This document shows positions 18,436 to 29,104 of a stretch of DNA of 64,000 bases, piece by piece (positions within the stretch are counted from its first letter, which is position 1; each line of letters opens with the position of its first letter). The position numbers and the translations under genes are program-made. Where the stretch lies: contig NZ_CP162137.1 in NCBI RefSeq assembly GCF_040833995.1, positions 884,001-948,000 on the forward strand, in the 5' to 3' direction. Under the pieces are notes generated by a model. That model searched no databases. It saw nothing but the letters and a program-made list of their open reading frames with translations, and had not been told where the DNA came from. This DNA comes from Leptospira sp. WS58.C1. Lineage in GTDB: Bacteria > Spirochaetota > Leptospiria > Leptospirales > Leptospiraceae.

Positions 18436-19107
18436 TTGGCTGAGCGCTGGGGCTCAGGCCCTGATCCTAGGTCTCGTATCTTTCACGATGCGGAAAGTCT
18501 AGAGGATTGGGAGCTGATTGCCGTTCTTTTGGGCAAAGGAAGCAGAGGCCTTCCTGTCGAAGATCTCAGCCGAGATATTCTAAAAACATCCCGAGGATTG
18601 GGAGGACTTCTCTCATCCAATATTCCCAGAAATTTCCGCATCAACGGATTGGGTAGGGCAAAAATTTCTACCTTACTCGCCGCTTTAGAGCTTGCTAAAA
18701 GACTCAAATACAAATCGATCCGAATGACGGGTTATAACCCGGCCACACTTTCTTCTTATTTGCAGGGCTTATTCTCCCCTTTAAAAAGAGAATGTTTTGT
18801 TCTAGCTACCATTTCTCCTGCAGGTGATCTTTTAAGAGTTGAGATCGTTTCCAAAGGGAGTTTGGAAGAAGTGGGAGTTCTTCCCAGGGATTTAGTCCGG
18901 ATCGTACTGAACGACGAAGCTTCTCAAGCGATACTGGCCCATAACCATCCAGGTATGATCTGTTATCCCAGCCAAGAGGATTGGGAAGTTTACTTTCACC
19001 TAAAGGATCTGCTGGGTAATTTGGATGTAGAGCTCTTGGACCATTGGATTTTTGGAATTGACGGGATCTTTTCCTGCAAACAATCTACTCGACTAGAAGG
19101 GAACTGA
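18436..19107 (+). CDS. radC: RadC/YicR family JAMM-domain protein
   Basis: This 223-residue protein has the usual RadC length. The N-terminal part (about 20-90) contains a UPF0758 HhH-like region (NGLGRAKISTLLAALELAKR). The C-terminal JAB domain has the metal motif HNH-x7-S-x2-D in HNHPGMICYPSQED, plus PRDLVR. The zinc ligands are therefore present, but the usual HNHPSG is HNHPGM. The start is a TTG with no clear ribosome-binding site, so translation is probably coupled to the upstream small ORF. A role in DNA repair has been doubted for the family, and no substrate is known. Confidence 0.85.
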   Translation: MAERWGSGPDPRSRIFHDAESLEDWELIAVLLGKGSRGLPVEDLSRDILKTSRGLGGLLSSNIPRNFRINGLGRAKISTLLAALELAKRLKYKSIRMTGYNPATLSSYLQGLFSPLKRECFVLATISPAGDLLRVEIVSKGSLEEVGVLPRDLVRIVLNDEASQAILAHNHPGMICYPSQEDWEVYFHLKDLLGNLDVELLDHWIFGIDGIFSCKQSTRLEGN

Positions 19108-19144
19108 TCTATTTCTCCTCTTAAATTCCAATCCTAGGTTATAG

Positions 19145-19915
19145 ATGACCTCTTTCGTTTTTTTGCGTAATCTCAGAATTTTATCGGTTCTCGTAAGAAG
19201 GGATTATGCTTTGCAGTATGCAGGTTCCGCATTGGGCCTGACATGGATGTTCCTACAGAACGTAAGTCTTATTCTAATTTATACGGTCGTATTCTATTTT
19301 ATAGGCATCAGATCTCAGGGCGAAAATTCCATAGAATATTTTTCTAATGTACTTAGCGGGCTTCTGTTTTGGATCCCTTTGCAGGAATATTTGATCCGAG
19401 GTACAGGAATTCTCACGGACAATAGACAGTTGATCAAAAGATCTCCGTTGGGTCCCGAAATTTTTCTTTGGATTCCTTTTGTTCAGTTTTTACTGCATTG
19501 GATTGTGACTTCTATCCCGATCTTTCTATTTTTGGCATGGGCAGGTAAACTTGGGATATGGAGTTTACCTCTTTCTTTTCTTTCTATGTTTTGCACAGGA
19601 TTATTTTTGGCCTGTCTCCAAAGTTACTTGGCAAGAGTGAATATTATTCTAAGAGATATTTCTCCTTTAGTGAGATTATTGACCCAGTTTCTATTTTGGG
19701 GATTACCTATTCTCTATGAGTCCAAAGGTATTTTAGGGAAATTGAATGTGTTTAATCCGTTTTTCTTTCCTCTGGAAGTTTTTCGTTCCGCTTTACTTGT
19801 CGGATACGAGCCGAAAGTAGGGACCTTGGACTTTCTTCCTTTTTTTGTGATTTTTTTGGGGATCTTTTTTTTGAGCCGTACTAAATTAAATCAGATAGTG
19901 TTGGATCACCTTTGA
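19145..19915 (+). CDS. wzm: Polysaccharide ABC exporter permease (Wzm type)
   Basis: This 256-residue ABC-2 type permease has six predicted helices. The N-terminal amphipathic region (LVRRDYALQYAGSALG) and the NRQLIKRSPL segment after helix 2 are the usual marks of Wzm/TagG-like permeases that export lipid-linked polysaccharide. Its stop TGA overlaps the TTG start of the ATPase gene by 4 bp, a tight coupling expected for a two-component exporter. With Wzt and Ugd next to it, export of a surface glycan (O-antigen-like or capsule) is likely. No glycosyltransferases are present here. Confidence 0.9.
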   Translation: MTSFVFLRNLRILSVLVRRDYALQYAGSALGLTWMFLQNVSLILIYTVVFYFIGIRSQGENSIEYFSNVLSGLLFWIPLQEYLIRGTGILTDNRQLIKRSPLGPEIFLWIPFVQFLLHWIVTSIPIFLFLAWAGKLGIWSLPLSFLSMFCTGLFLACLQSYLARVNIILRDISPLVRLLTQFLFWGLPILYESKGILGKLNVFNPFFFPLEVFRSALLVGYEPKVGTLDFLPFFVIFLGIFFLSRTKLNQIVLDHL

Positions 19916-21114
19916 TCAGGATTGAGAATATTTCCAAAACTTACCAAGGTTATAGTAAACCTTGGAATCGACTCTTGAGCGCGATAACCTTCGGTTATTT
20001 CGGATTGGACGTAAAATATAAGGCGCTGGATGGGATCTCTTTTTCTGCGGAGAAGGGAGAAGTGATCGGAATTATCGGTCGGAACGGTGCGGGTAAATCC
20101 ACCTTATTGAAACTACTGACCGGAGTATCCAAACCGGATACCGGAAAATTGGAAAAGAAGGGAACTGTTCGTTCCATCCTGGAACTGGGAGTGGGTTTTA
20201 ATCCGGAACTTTCCGGGGAAGAAAACTTATACTATAACGGTTTGGTCTGGGGCTTAGATCCTGAGGAACTGATACGATCCTCCGAGGAAATTTTTCTTTT
20301 TTCCGGTTTGTCCGAATTTCGCAAAAGCCCTTTAAAAAATTATTCTTCCGGAATGACAATGAGATTAGGTTTTGCGCTCGCGACTGCAAAACGTCCTGAC
20401 ATCCTGATAGTGGACGAAGCTTTAGCGGTTGGTGATGCAAGCTTCCAACAGAAAAGTTTAAACCGATTCCGTAAGTTCTCCGAAGAAGGAACTCTGACTT
20501 TGATCGTAAGTCATGATCTGGAACTTTTAAAATCAGTTTGTACGCGGCTTCTCGTATTAGAAAGAGGAAAACTAGTATTCGATGGAGATCCGATAGACGG
20601 CTTTAGGGAGTATATGCAGATCATCGCATCTTCGTCTTTAGAAGGAAACACTAAGATCCAGGATAAGGATTCTTTGGTCGAGTCTCTGGATGTGGAGATC
20701 CAATACGCCGGCAAATCCAATCCCTCTATCCTGCCTGTAGGTGCGGAAGTTCTCTTGAGAGTAGGAGCGACATTCCGTTCTTCTATTGAGGATCTAACGG
20801 TCGGTTTTCATATCGATGATCATAGAGGGATCCGTGTTTTCGGAACGAATACATTCCATATAGGCGGACGACAAAAAAATCTAAAACCTAAGGAACCGGT
20901 TCGGATCGATTTCCGTTTTCCGATGAATCTTTCTCCAGGCAAATACTCCTTAGGGATCGCATTACATTCGGGGGAAAGTCATGCGGAAGGTTCCTATCTT
21001 TGGAAGGATGGGGTTTTACAATTCGAGCTGGAAAGATTGGACGTCCCTAAATTTGAAGGTGCAGCTTGGATCCCGGTCAAAGTGGAGGCGAAAAAAGGGG
21101 ATTTTTCCGGATAA
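19912..21114 (+). CDS. wzt: Polysaccharide ABC exporter ATPase with C-terminal carbohydrate-binding domain (Wzt type)
   Basis: This 400-residue ATPase has a nucleotide-binding domain (1-235) with Walker A GRNGAGKST, the KNYSSGM signature and the Walker B-type DILIVDEALAVGD. A Wzt_C-type beta-sandwich follows (about 255-395: LLRVGATFRS, GFHIDDHRGIRVFGTN, PGKYSLGIALHSG). The C-terminal domain recognises the terminal modification of the polymer in known systems, so the glycan is probably exported after completion. It starts at TTG 19912, overlapping wzm. Ugd follows after 42 bp on the same strand. Confidence 0.92.
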   Translation: MIRIENISKTYQGYSKPWNRLLSAITFGYFGLDVKYKALDGISFSAEKGEVIGIIGRNGAGKSTLLKLLTGVSKPDTGKLEKKGTVRSILELGVGFNPELSGEENLYYNGLVWGLDPEELIRSSEEIFLFSGLSEFRKSPLKNYSSGMTMRLGFALATAKRPDILIVDEALAVGDASFQQKSLNRFRKFSEEGTLTLIVSHDLELLKSVCTRLLVLERGKLVFDGDPIDGFREYMQIIASSSLEGNTKIQDKDSLVESLDVEIQYAGKSNPSILPVGAEVLLRVGATFRSSIEDLTVGFHIDDHRGIRVFGTNTFHIGGRQKNLKPKEPVRIDFRFPMNLSPGKYSLGIALHSGESHAEGSYLWKDGVLQFELERLDVPKFEGAAWIPVKVEAKKGDFSG

Positions 21115-21156
21115 ATTCCTTCCCAGCCTCCCCTTTGAAAGGATTCTGGTTTCCGT

Positions 21157-22467
21157 ATGAAAGTTTGCGTAATTGGAAGCGGCTATGTGGGCCTTGTGGC
21201 CGGGGCCTGCTTTGCGGAATATGGAAATCATGTAATCTGCGTGGATAAGGACTCTAAAAAAATAGAGGACTTGAAAAAAGGAATCATACCTATATATGAA
21301 CCTGGTTTGTCCGAATTGGTTTTGAACAACCATAAGGAAAATCGATTGGGTTTCAGCACTTCCATCCAAGAAGGTGTGGAAGGCTCCGAAATCATTTTTA
21401 TCGCGGTTGGAACTCCAACATCCGAGGATGGCTCCGCGGATCTAAGCGCTGTATTCGCAGTGGCTGAACAGATCGGAAAATCCATCAACGGTTATAAGGT
21501 AATTGTGGATAAATCCACTGTTCCTGTGGGAACCGCCGCCAAAGTAAAAGAAATTATTTCTAAAAACACCAAACATGAATTCGATGTCGTGTCCAACCCT
21601 GAATTCCTGAAAGAAGGCGCTGCAATCGACGACTTCATGAAACCTGAAAGGGTTGTGATCGGTGCAGACAGCGAAAGAGCTGGAGAGCTTGTCGCGCAAC
21701 TTTATGCTCCATTTGTACTGAATGGAAATCCTATCATCAAAATGGGAACCGTTTCTGCGGAGCTTACTAAATATGCATGTAACGCATTCTTAGCCACTAA
21801 GATCTCTTTTGCGAACGAGATCGCGAACCTATGCGAAACCGTGGGCGCTGATTACGAAGATGTGCGGAAAGGAATGGGAACCGATTCCAGGATCGGCCGC
21901 CAATTCTTATATGCAGGTATCGGTTACGGGGGATCTTGTTTTCCTAAAGACGTTCGTGCATTGATCCGAACTTCGGAAAATTTCTCTTCTCCTTTGAGAA
22001 TTATTAGAGAAGTAGAAAGAGTGAACGAGGATCAGAAGGTCCGTTTATTCACCAAAATTGAGAACTTCTTCGGGAAAGGCCAGATCAAAGGAAAAACTTT
22101 CGCAGTCTGGGGACTTGCGTTCAAGCCTGGCACAGACGACATGAGAGAAGCTCCTTCCATACCTCTATTATTAAAATTGTATGAAGAAGGTGCAAAGATC
22201 AAAGCATTCGATCCGGTCGCGAAAGAAACTTCCGAGTATTATTTCAAAGATAAGATAGAATATGCGAAAGATGCGTATGACGCGTTAGAAGGAGCAGATG
22301 CGCTCCTTCTTCTTACCGAATGGAGAGAGTTCAGAGAACCTGATTTTTCCAGAATAAAAAAATTAATGAAAGGCCATGTGATCTTTGACGGTAGAAACCA
22401 ATATCGTCCGGATCATATGAAAAAAGAAGGATTCAAATACTTCTCCATAGGTAAACAAGCGGTCTAA
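21157..22467 (+). CDS. ugd: UDP-glucose 6-dehydrogenase
   Basis: This 436-residue enzyme has an N-terminal Rossmann motif GSGYVGLVAG, the catalytic Cys C261 in YGGSCFPKD, a VGTPTSEDGSAD segment, and the C-terminal UDP-binding part with FAVWGLAFKPGTDDMREAPS. It oxidises UDP-glucose twice to UDP-glucuronate using NAD. It supplies uronic acid precursor for a surface polysaccharide and is placed next to wzm-wzt, so the exported glycan may contain glucuronate or a derived sugar. The length and motifs are complete. Confidence 0.96.
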   Translation: MKVCVIGSGYVGLVAGACFAEYGNHVICVDKDSKKIEDLKKGIIPIYEPGLSELVLNNHKENRLGFSTSIQEGVEGSEIIFIAVGTPTSEDGSADLSAVFAVAEQIGKSINGYKVIVDKSTVPVGTAAKVKEIISKNTKHEFDVVSNPEFLKEGAAIDDFMKPERVVIGADSERAGELVAQLYAPFVLNGNPIIKMGTVSAELTKYACNAFLATKISFANEIANLCETVGADYEDVRKGMGTDSRIGRQFLYAGIGYGGSCFPKDVRALIRTSENFSSPLRIIREVERVNEDQKVRLFTKIENFFGKGQIKGKTFAVWGLAFKPGTDDMREAPSIPLLLKLYEEGAKIKAFDPVAKETSEYYFKDKIEYAKDAYDALEGADALLLLTEWREFREPDFSRIKKLMKGHVIFDGRNQYRPDHMKKEGFKYFSIGKQAV

Positions 22468-22513
22468 AGTCTCTTCCGAAACTGAAGTTATCGGTAAATG
22501 TATAATCCCGGAC

Positions 22514-22533
22514 TTCAGGAGCAAAGCGACTAT
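22514..22533 (+). repeat. Copy 1 of a 20-bp dispersed repeat
   Basis: The sequence TTCAGGAGCAAAGCGACTAT matches two other sites in this window (31427-31446 in reverse and 38792-38811), with one G/A difference. The opposite strand supplies the TAG stop codon of the thioredoxin-like gene (22530-22532). A short inverted repeat (CTGAAGT at 22482-22488 and ACTTCAG at 22512-22518) leads into it. Confidence 0.7.
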
Positions 22534-23351
22534 AGTCGATTTAATAAGTCCTGGATCTCTTTTTTTTCCTCCGGATCAGAGCTGAGTTCCAGGGCTTTTT
22601 TCAGATCTTCTTTCGCTTCCGGTTTTTTGCCGAGAGAAGAGTAAGCCCCCCCTCGATAAAACAATGCTGCCTTGGAATGTCCCGTCGGAAACTTGTCCAA
22701 ATATAAAGAAAACGTTTTGATCGCTTTTTCCCAGTTTTTCAATTCCGAAAAGCTGAGACCTAAATTAAACAGTGCCTTGTGTTTGTTTTCGGGCATTCTT
22801 GGATCTTCGGATGCGAATGATCTATAAAAATAATCCGCTGCCTTTTTGAATTCTTTGGCTTCGAAATAATATTCGCCTGCTTTCAAAAGAAGAAGATTGT
22901 TTTCGGGGTCTTTTTCCAAGTCGGCAAGAAGGCTAACTTCTTTATCACGTTTTGAATATGCGGATCGTAAAGTTCTGATCACCATTTTATGATCCGGCAT
23001 TCCTGCGATCTTTTCCGTAAGACTTCCGTTCTTATCCAAAAATAAGAGTGTGGGATATCCGGTGACACCGTACTTTTTCTTTAAGTTAGGGAATCTATCC
23101 CCGTCCAAAGAAAGAAGTACAAACTTGGACATTTCCTGTTTCACCTCTTTTTTAGGGTAAATTTCCTTCTTAAGGGTTTTGCAGTATCCGCACCAATCCG
23201 CGTATACATCTATAAAAATGGGCCTTCCTTCCTTCTTTGCCTTATTAAAGGCGGTCTCCACGGAAGTCTCCCAAACCTCAGCAGTCATTTCGGATGTGAA
23301 TATTAGGAGAAGTAGTGCAAGGAAGTATCGGATCTTTGAAAAAGGGACCAT
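22530..23351 (-). CDS. Exported thioredoxin-fold protein with TPR repeats
   Basis: This 273-residue protein has a signal peptide (about 1-24), a thioredoxin domain with the active site WCGYC (C54, C57) and a cis-proline loop in GYPTLLFLD, and then three or four TPR-like repeats (about 150-268). The architecture resembles DsbD-gamma or TlpA-like reductases with a scaffold tail. It probably reduces or isomerises disulfides in the periplasm, perhaps supporting cytochrome c maturation encoded 400 bp away, though that is inference. The stop codon lies inside a dispersed 20-bp repeat. Confidence 0.82.
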   Translation of the reverse strand: MVPFSKIRYFLALLLLIFTSEMTAEVWETSVETAFNKAKKEGRPIFIDVYADWCGYCKTLKKEIYPKKEVKQEMSKFVLLSLDGDRFPNLKKKYGVTGYPTLLFLDKNGSLTEKIAGMPDHKMVIRTLRSAYSKRDKEVSLLADLEKDPENNLLLLKAGEYYFEAKEFKKAADYFYRSFASEDPRMPENKHKALFNLGLSFSELKNWEKAIKTFSLYLDKFPTGHSKAALFYRGGAYSSLGKKPEAKEDLKKALELSSDPEEKKEIQDLLNRL

Positions 23352-23471
23352 GATTCTTATCTCTTCGACCTTTTTTTCTCCGTTTCGTTTTTAAGGAAAC
23401 GCGGAAATACGGAATTTTTTGTTTACCGTCAAGAATAGGCCTTAATATTCGAAGTATCTCCGGTGGTAATA

Positions 23472-23750
23472 ATGGACTTCCTGCTTCAGTTAGAGCAAAT
23501 CCTTAAAAAAAGAAAAGAAGAACTTCCCGAAAAATCCTATACAGCAGACCTCTTCCGAGGCGGCGTAGATCGTATCCTTAAAAAAGTAGGGGAAGAAGCT
23601 GGAGAAGTGATTATCGCCGCAAAAAACGCGGATAAAAAAGAACTCACTCACGAATCCGCGGATTTACTTTTTCATTTGCAAGTCCTTCTTGTGGAAAGAG
23701 GTCTTTCTCTTTCCGACATAGTGGAAGAACTTAAAAAAAGACATTCCTAA
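23472..23750 (+). CDS. hisE: Phosphoribosyl-ATP pyrophosphatase
   Basis: This 92-residue MazG-like all-alpha enzyme contains [19 protein letters not shown] and [14 protein letters not shown], which carry the conserved acidic residues that bind magnesium. It hydrolyses phosphoribosyl-ATP to phosphoribosyl-AMP in histidine biosynthesis. I chose ATG 23472, which gives [11 protein letters not shown]. An in-frame GTG at 23463 is possible. HisI is not fused and not seen nearby, so the next pathway step is encoded elsewhere. It is isolated from other his genes and converges on the zinc-ribbon gene with a gap of 7 bp. Confidence 0.93.
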   Translation: MDFLLQLEQILKKRKEELPEKSYTADLFRGGVDRILKKVGEEAGEVIIAAKNADKKELTHESADLLFHLQVLLVERGLSLSDIVEELKKRHS

Positions 23751-23757
23751 TCGATCT

Positions 23758-24162
23758 TTAAACCTGTAGTTTTGTCCCACATTCAGGACAAAATTTTGCT
23801 CCGAAAATTTCTATTTTAAATCCACAGTTATGACAGAACTTTCCGCCGAGTTGAGGTTTGGCGGATATTTCCGTTTTAGAGGAAACATTGGCGCCTTGGC
23901 TGATCATTTTGTCCTGCTCTTCCAATTCTTTTACTAAACCGGAAGAGATGGATCTGAATTCAGTCTCAGTCAATTTTCCGGTATCGAATTCTATTTTTAG
24001 ATCTTTCAGGTTATCCAGAAGAACGTCCCTTCTGTCGAATAACTCCGAACTTTTAGGATCCGTCTCGTACGGAATATGTTTTGCGAACATACTCACGTAA
24101 ACGAACGGAGCTGCGATGATGGCGACTAAAAGTATATAAAAGAAAACTAATAAAAAATCCAT
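23758..24162 (-). CDS. Membrane-anchored zinc-ribbon protein at the end of the ccm operon (CcmI-like position)
   Basis: This 134-residue protein has one N-terminal membrane helix (about 3-25), a charged helical segment with RRDVLLDNLKDLKIEFDTGKL, which is similar in style to the N-terminus of CcmI/CycH, and a C-terminal zinc ribbon with C110, C113, C125 and C128 (CHNCG and CPECG). CcmI normally has TPRs, not a zinc ribbon. It follows ccmH with its stop and start sharing one base. A role in apocytochrome handling is plausible because of the operon and the CcmI-like helix, but is not proven. Confidence 0.6.
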   Translation of the reverse strand: MDFLLVFFYILLVAIIAAPFVYVSMFAKHIPYETDPKSSELFDRRDVLLDNLKDLKIEFDTGKLTETEFRSISSGLVKELEEQDKMISQGANVSSKTEISAKPQLGGKFCHNCGFKIEIFGAKFCPECGTKLQV

Positions 24163-24742
24163 TATTTCTGTTTCTCCTCTATTTCGGAGATGTACTTATC
24201 GAAAGAGGAATGATTTTCCGATTCCGTTGCGATTGCCGCCTTAGGAGCCGTTCTTCTTTTTAAATATAGATAGATGAGAAGTATCCCGAATGCAGCAGCG
24301 GCAGCTATACTGAAATCGATCCAGGAAGAATCGGGTTTTGCCAGGATATCGGGACCGAAACCCATGATAACTCCTTGCGCCATTCCCTGATTGCCAGTTT
24401 CGATAAACTTTGCAATGATCGGATCGGAAATCACATCTTGACCGAATCCGTGGATCATTTTGTCCACGATCACATCCGCAGATTCTCCCGCTCGGATCCT
24501 GTTCTCAATGAACAGTTTCAGTTTTGCGGAAACTGTACAATTATTGAAAGAACAACTTTTGATCGCGATAGAAGGGATACAAATACATCGGATCCTTTCC
24601 GTCACATTATGGAATGTGCGTATCTGTTCCTGATCCGTTAGATTCGTAAAAGTGGAATCCGCATGGACCGCGCCGGCCCAAACGGATAATCCGAAAAAAA
24701 GAATTATAATTTTCTTATATAGATTAGGAGTGACTAAAAGTT

Positions 24743-24746
<4 letters not shown>
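24162..24746 (-). CDS. ccmH: CcmH-like cytochrome c maturation protein with unusual cysteine motif
   Basis: This 194-residue protein has a signal peptide, a three-helix CcmH/NrfF domain (about 45-130) and a C-terminal membrane helix (about 142-163). The family hallmark LRCxxCQ is replaced by IRCICIPS with C54 and C56, and an extra pair C65 and C70 follows (CSFNNC). The helices after it (IENRIRAGESADVIVDKMIHGFGQDV) keep the family pattern with the terminal G-x-D-V. CcmH reduces the CXXCH cysteines of apocytochromes. The changed spacing suggests altered redox chemistry. It overlaps ccmF by 4 bp. Confidence 0.8.
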
Positions 24747-26922
<2,176 letters not shown>

Positions 26923-26926
<4 letters not shown>

Positions 26927-27321
26927 TGTTCTTCTTCTTTATAACCTGCTTCGTATTTGGAGGCACATTTTGCTTCTACCTTATCTGCGACTAGGACTCC
27001 GTTTTTCCAGACTCCGTCCACTCGAGCTCTTGTACCTTCTTTAAATGCGTCCGGCAATAATGTAGCTCCCGTAAAAAAAACAGGCACTTCTTTTTCGTTT
27101 AGTTGGAGAACAAACTTGGCAGTTTTTCCTTCACGGATCACTGAACCCAATTTTACGAATCCTCTTACTCTTAAGAGATCATCCGGCTCGTATTTGGCTG
27201 GATTCGCCGCAAGATCGGATGCATCCAATAGAGTATAAGAAGTTTCTTTAGAGGAGAAGAAGGCGATTGTCCCTAAGGAAAGTGCGATGATACTCGCAAG
27301 TACGGTAAATTTCACGTTCAT
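26923..27321 (-). CDS. ccmE: Haem chaperone CcmE, cysteine (CxxxY) variant
   Basis: This 132-residue OB-fold protein has an N-terminal anchor (about 5-22). The usual haem-binding block (H-x3-Y) is replaced by C119-x3-Y123 in AKCASKY, followed by a short charged tail. The same C-type variant is known from archaea and some deltaproteobacteria such as Desulfovibrio. It carries haem from the CcmABCD complex to CcmF. In most organisms with this variant CcmH is absent, whereas here a CcmH-like gene follows ccmF. It is preceded by a YdcF-type gene 8 bp upstream. Confidence 0.9.
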
Positions 27322-27329
27322 ATCTATGT

Positions 27330-28154
27330 TTAATTCCAGTCCTTAGACCAAGGATATCGGATACGGAGGGGAAGAAAAGTGGAAATACTCTCTCTGAAAC
27401 CGTAAACAAATAACCCGATTCTTTCTTTCCAGGCAATACTTGTATTCTCCAAACTTTGGGAAGAAGGTATAAAATCGTCTATGGTCAGTATTTTTACCCG
27501 GGACCTATAATCTGTCGGCCAAGGATGGATTTTGATCCCTGTGTTTGCAAATACCGATAAGGATCTTTCCATATGAAATGCAGAAGTGATCAGGATTGCG
27601 GACTTCCATTTGTATTTGCGAAAGAGTTCCGCGGTTTTTTCCGCATTCTCCTTAGTGTTTCTGCTTTCGTTCTCCAAAAAAACAGCTTTTGTAGGAATTC
27701 CTAAAGATTCGAAAAATTGAAGTGCAAAGTCGGATTCTTTTCGAGTTTGGAAGAATAAATTCCCGGAACCCCCGGTGAAAACGATCCGAGGCGCTTTTCT
27801 TTTTTGGAATAATAATACAGCATCAGTCATTCGTTCCGCAGCGGAAGTCAACTGCACCTGTTGTTCGTATAATGCAAGATTGTCCACGGCTCCGCCCAAA
27901 ACTAGAATGGCATCTGCATTTTCTAAGGTTTCCAAACGAACCGGAGGATGTTTTTCTTCGAGGCCTTTGACTAACCATTGCGAAAAACTATCAGTGGACG
28001 CGACCCAGATAATCAATGTAGGAAATAAAACCCAAATCTTATGCTTAAATTTAGGAAGTCTGAGACCGAAAAATACTAACAGAAGTAGGGAGGCAGGTAG
28101 GGGAAATATAAAAGCTCCCGCAAGTTTGGAGGCCGCAAAAAAGATCGTATCCAT
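27330..28154 (-). CDS. YdcF/ElyC-type (DUF218) membrane protein
   Basis: This 274-residue protein has two N-terminal membrane helices (about 7-30 and 38-58) and then a DUF218 domain. The latter begins ADAILVLGGAVDN and includes RIVFTGGSGN, ESRNTKENAEKTAELF and ILITSAFHMERSL. The last block is the signature SAxHMxRS of ElyC/SanA relatives. ElyC affects envelope glycan and lipid-carrier metabolism in E. coli. The gene sits between a tautomerase and ccmE in one transcription unit, a placement with no evident pathway link. Confidence 0.85.
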   Translation of the reverse strand: MDTIFFAASKLAGAFIFPLPASLLLLVFFGLRLPKFKHKIWVLFPTLIIWVASTDSFSQWLVKGLEEKHPPVRLETLENADAILVLGGAVDNLALYEQQVQLTSAAERMTDAVLLFQKRKAPRIVFTGGSGNLFFQTRKESDFALQFFESLGIPTKAVFLENESRNTKENAEKTAELFRKYKWKSAILITSAFHMERSLSVFANTGIKIHPWPTDYRSRVKILTIDDFIPSSQSLENTSIAWKERIGLFVYGFRESISTFLPLRIRYPWSKDWN

Positions 28155-28157
28155 TTT

Positions 28158-28337
28158 TTATTCTAAGAGTTTTCCACCTACAGCCCAGTTTTCTCTGGAA
28201 ACTTCGTCGATCACGATATAGGTGGATTCAGGAGGTTTTGCGGCAACTTTTGTAAGAGTTTCGGTGAATTCTTTCGTTATCTGCTGTTTTTGCTCTTTTG
28301 TAAGAGGTCCGGCTACTTTTAAATTAATGTAAGGCAT
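28158..28337 (-). CDS. 4-oxalocrotonate tautomerase family protein
   Basis: This 59-residue protein is shorter than many gene finders accept. It begins MPYINLKVAGPLTKEQK, so Pro is the residue after the initiator Met. That Pro is the catalytic base of the 4-OT superfamily. The rest (VIDEVSRENWAVGGKLLE) matches the short DmpI/YwhB-like members with the W-x-x-GG turn. These enzymes interconvert enol and keto forms of small acids. It lies 3 bp before the YdcF-type start, so it is the first gene of the minus-strand ccm-containing unit. The physiological substrate is unknown. Confidence 0.88.
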   Translation of the reverse strand: MPYINLKVAGPLTKEQKQQITKEFTETLTKVAAKPPESTYIVIDEVSRENWAVGGKLLE

Positions 28338-28494
28338 AAATCTCCGGTTGGAACGGGTTTTCGGAACGACTCAATAGTTTTTTTCGAACGGGTATTACGC
28401 AACGGATTTTTTTTTCTAAAAATGGCAGGTTCGTTCAAGCCGGAACTATGACTTCCGGTATATACTGGATCTGAAATTGTGAGGAGTTTTATCC

Positions 28495-29031
28495 ATGAAA
28501 TTCGCTAAGGAAATGGCCTTCTATTCCGCGTACCACCAAGAAAAAAGAAATGTTTGGATCCACGTATTAGGAGTTCCTACCATCACCTTCACCTTGTTTT
28601 TAGTGCTGAATAGATTAGAGTTGATCAATGTTTTAGGTTACACAGTAACCGCTGCTACCGTATTCGGGATCGTAGTACTTGCCTACTATTTCACCTTGGA
28701 TTTTATTTTTGCTTTGGCAACCACCGTTGTATTCGGCTCTTTAATGTTTTTGGCGCAGTATATTACTCTGTCTTTAACGGCTACTACTGCATGGAGTATT
28801 TTCGCAGTTGCTCAGTTAGTAGGTTGGGGAGCCCAATTCTACGGACATTTCATTTTTGAAAAAAGCCGTCCTGCATTGTTCGACAATTTATTCCAAGCGA
28901 TCGTATCCGCTCCGATTTTCGTAATTGCGGATGTGTTCTTCGAATTGGGATTTAGAAAAGATGTGCAAGAAGCTGTTCGTAAAGAATTAGCGGCACAAGG
29001 TAAACTCAAAAACTTCAGCACTGCTCATTAA
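28495..29031 (+). CDS. Mpo1-like (DUF962) membrane protein
   Basis: This 178-residue protein has four or five helices. Conserved positions of the family are visible: H14, N19 and H23 in YHQEKRNVWIHVLGVP, and H115-type in GWGAQFYGHFIFEKSRPAL. Yeast Mpo1 is an iron-dependent 2-hydroxy fatty acid alpha-dioxygenase, and the two His clusters are its metal ligands. A good GAGGAG ribosome-binding site precedes the ATG. A terminator follows. A role in odd-chain or hydroxy fatty acid turnover is plausible by homology. Confidence 0.82.
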   Translation: MKFAKEMAFYSAYHQEKRNVWIHVLGVPTITFTLFLVLNRLELINVLGYTVTAATVFGIVVLAYYFTLDFIFALATTVVFGSLMFLAQYITLSLTATTAWSIFAVAQLVGWGAQFYGHFIFEKSRPALFDNLFQAIVSAPIFVIADVFFELGFRKDVQEAVRKELAAQGKLKNFSTAH

Positions 29032-29054
29032 CTTTCTCTCTTGCTTCAGGCACA

Positions 29055-29088
29055 CGCCCGCGGTCTTAAGCGGGCGCTTTTCTTTTTT
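29055..29088 (+). terminator. Rho-independent terminator after the Mpo1-like gene
   Basis: The stem CGCCCGC (29055-29061) pairs with GCGGGCG (29070-29076) around an 8-base loop and is followed by TTTTCTTTTTT. This is a strong canonical terminator. Confidence 0.88.
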
Positions 29089-29104
29089 AGATTATTTTCT
29101 AGCT

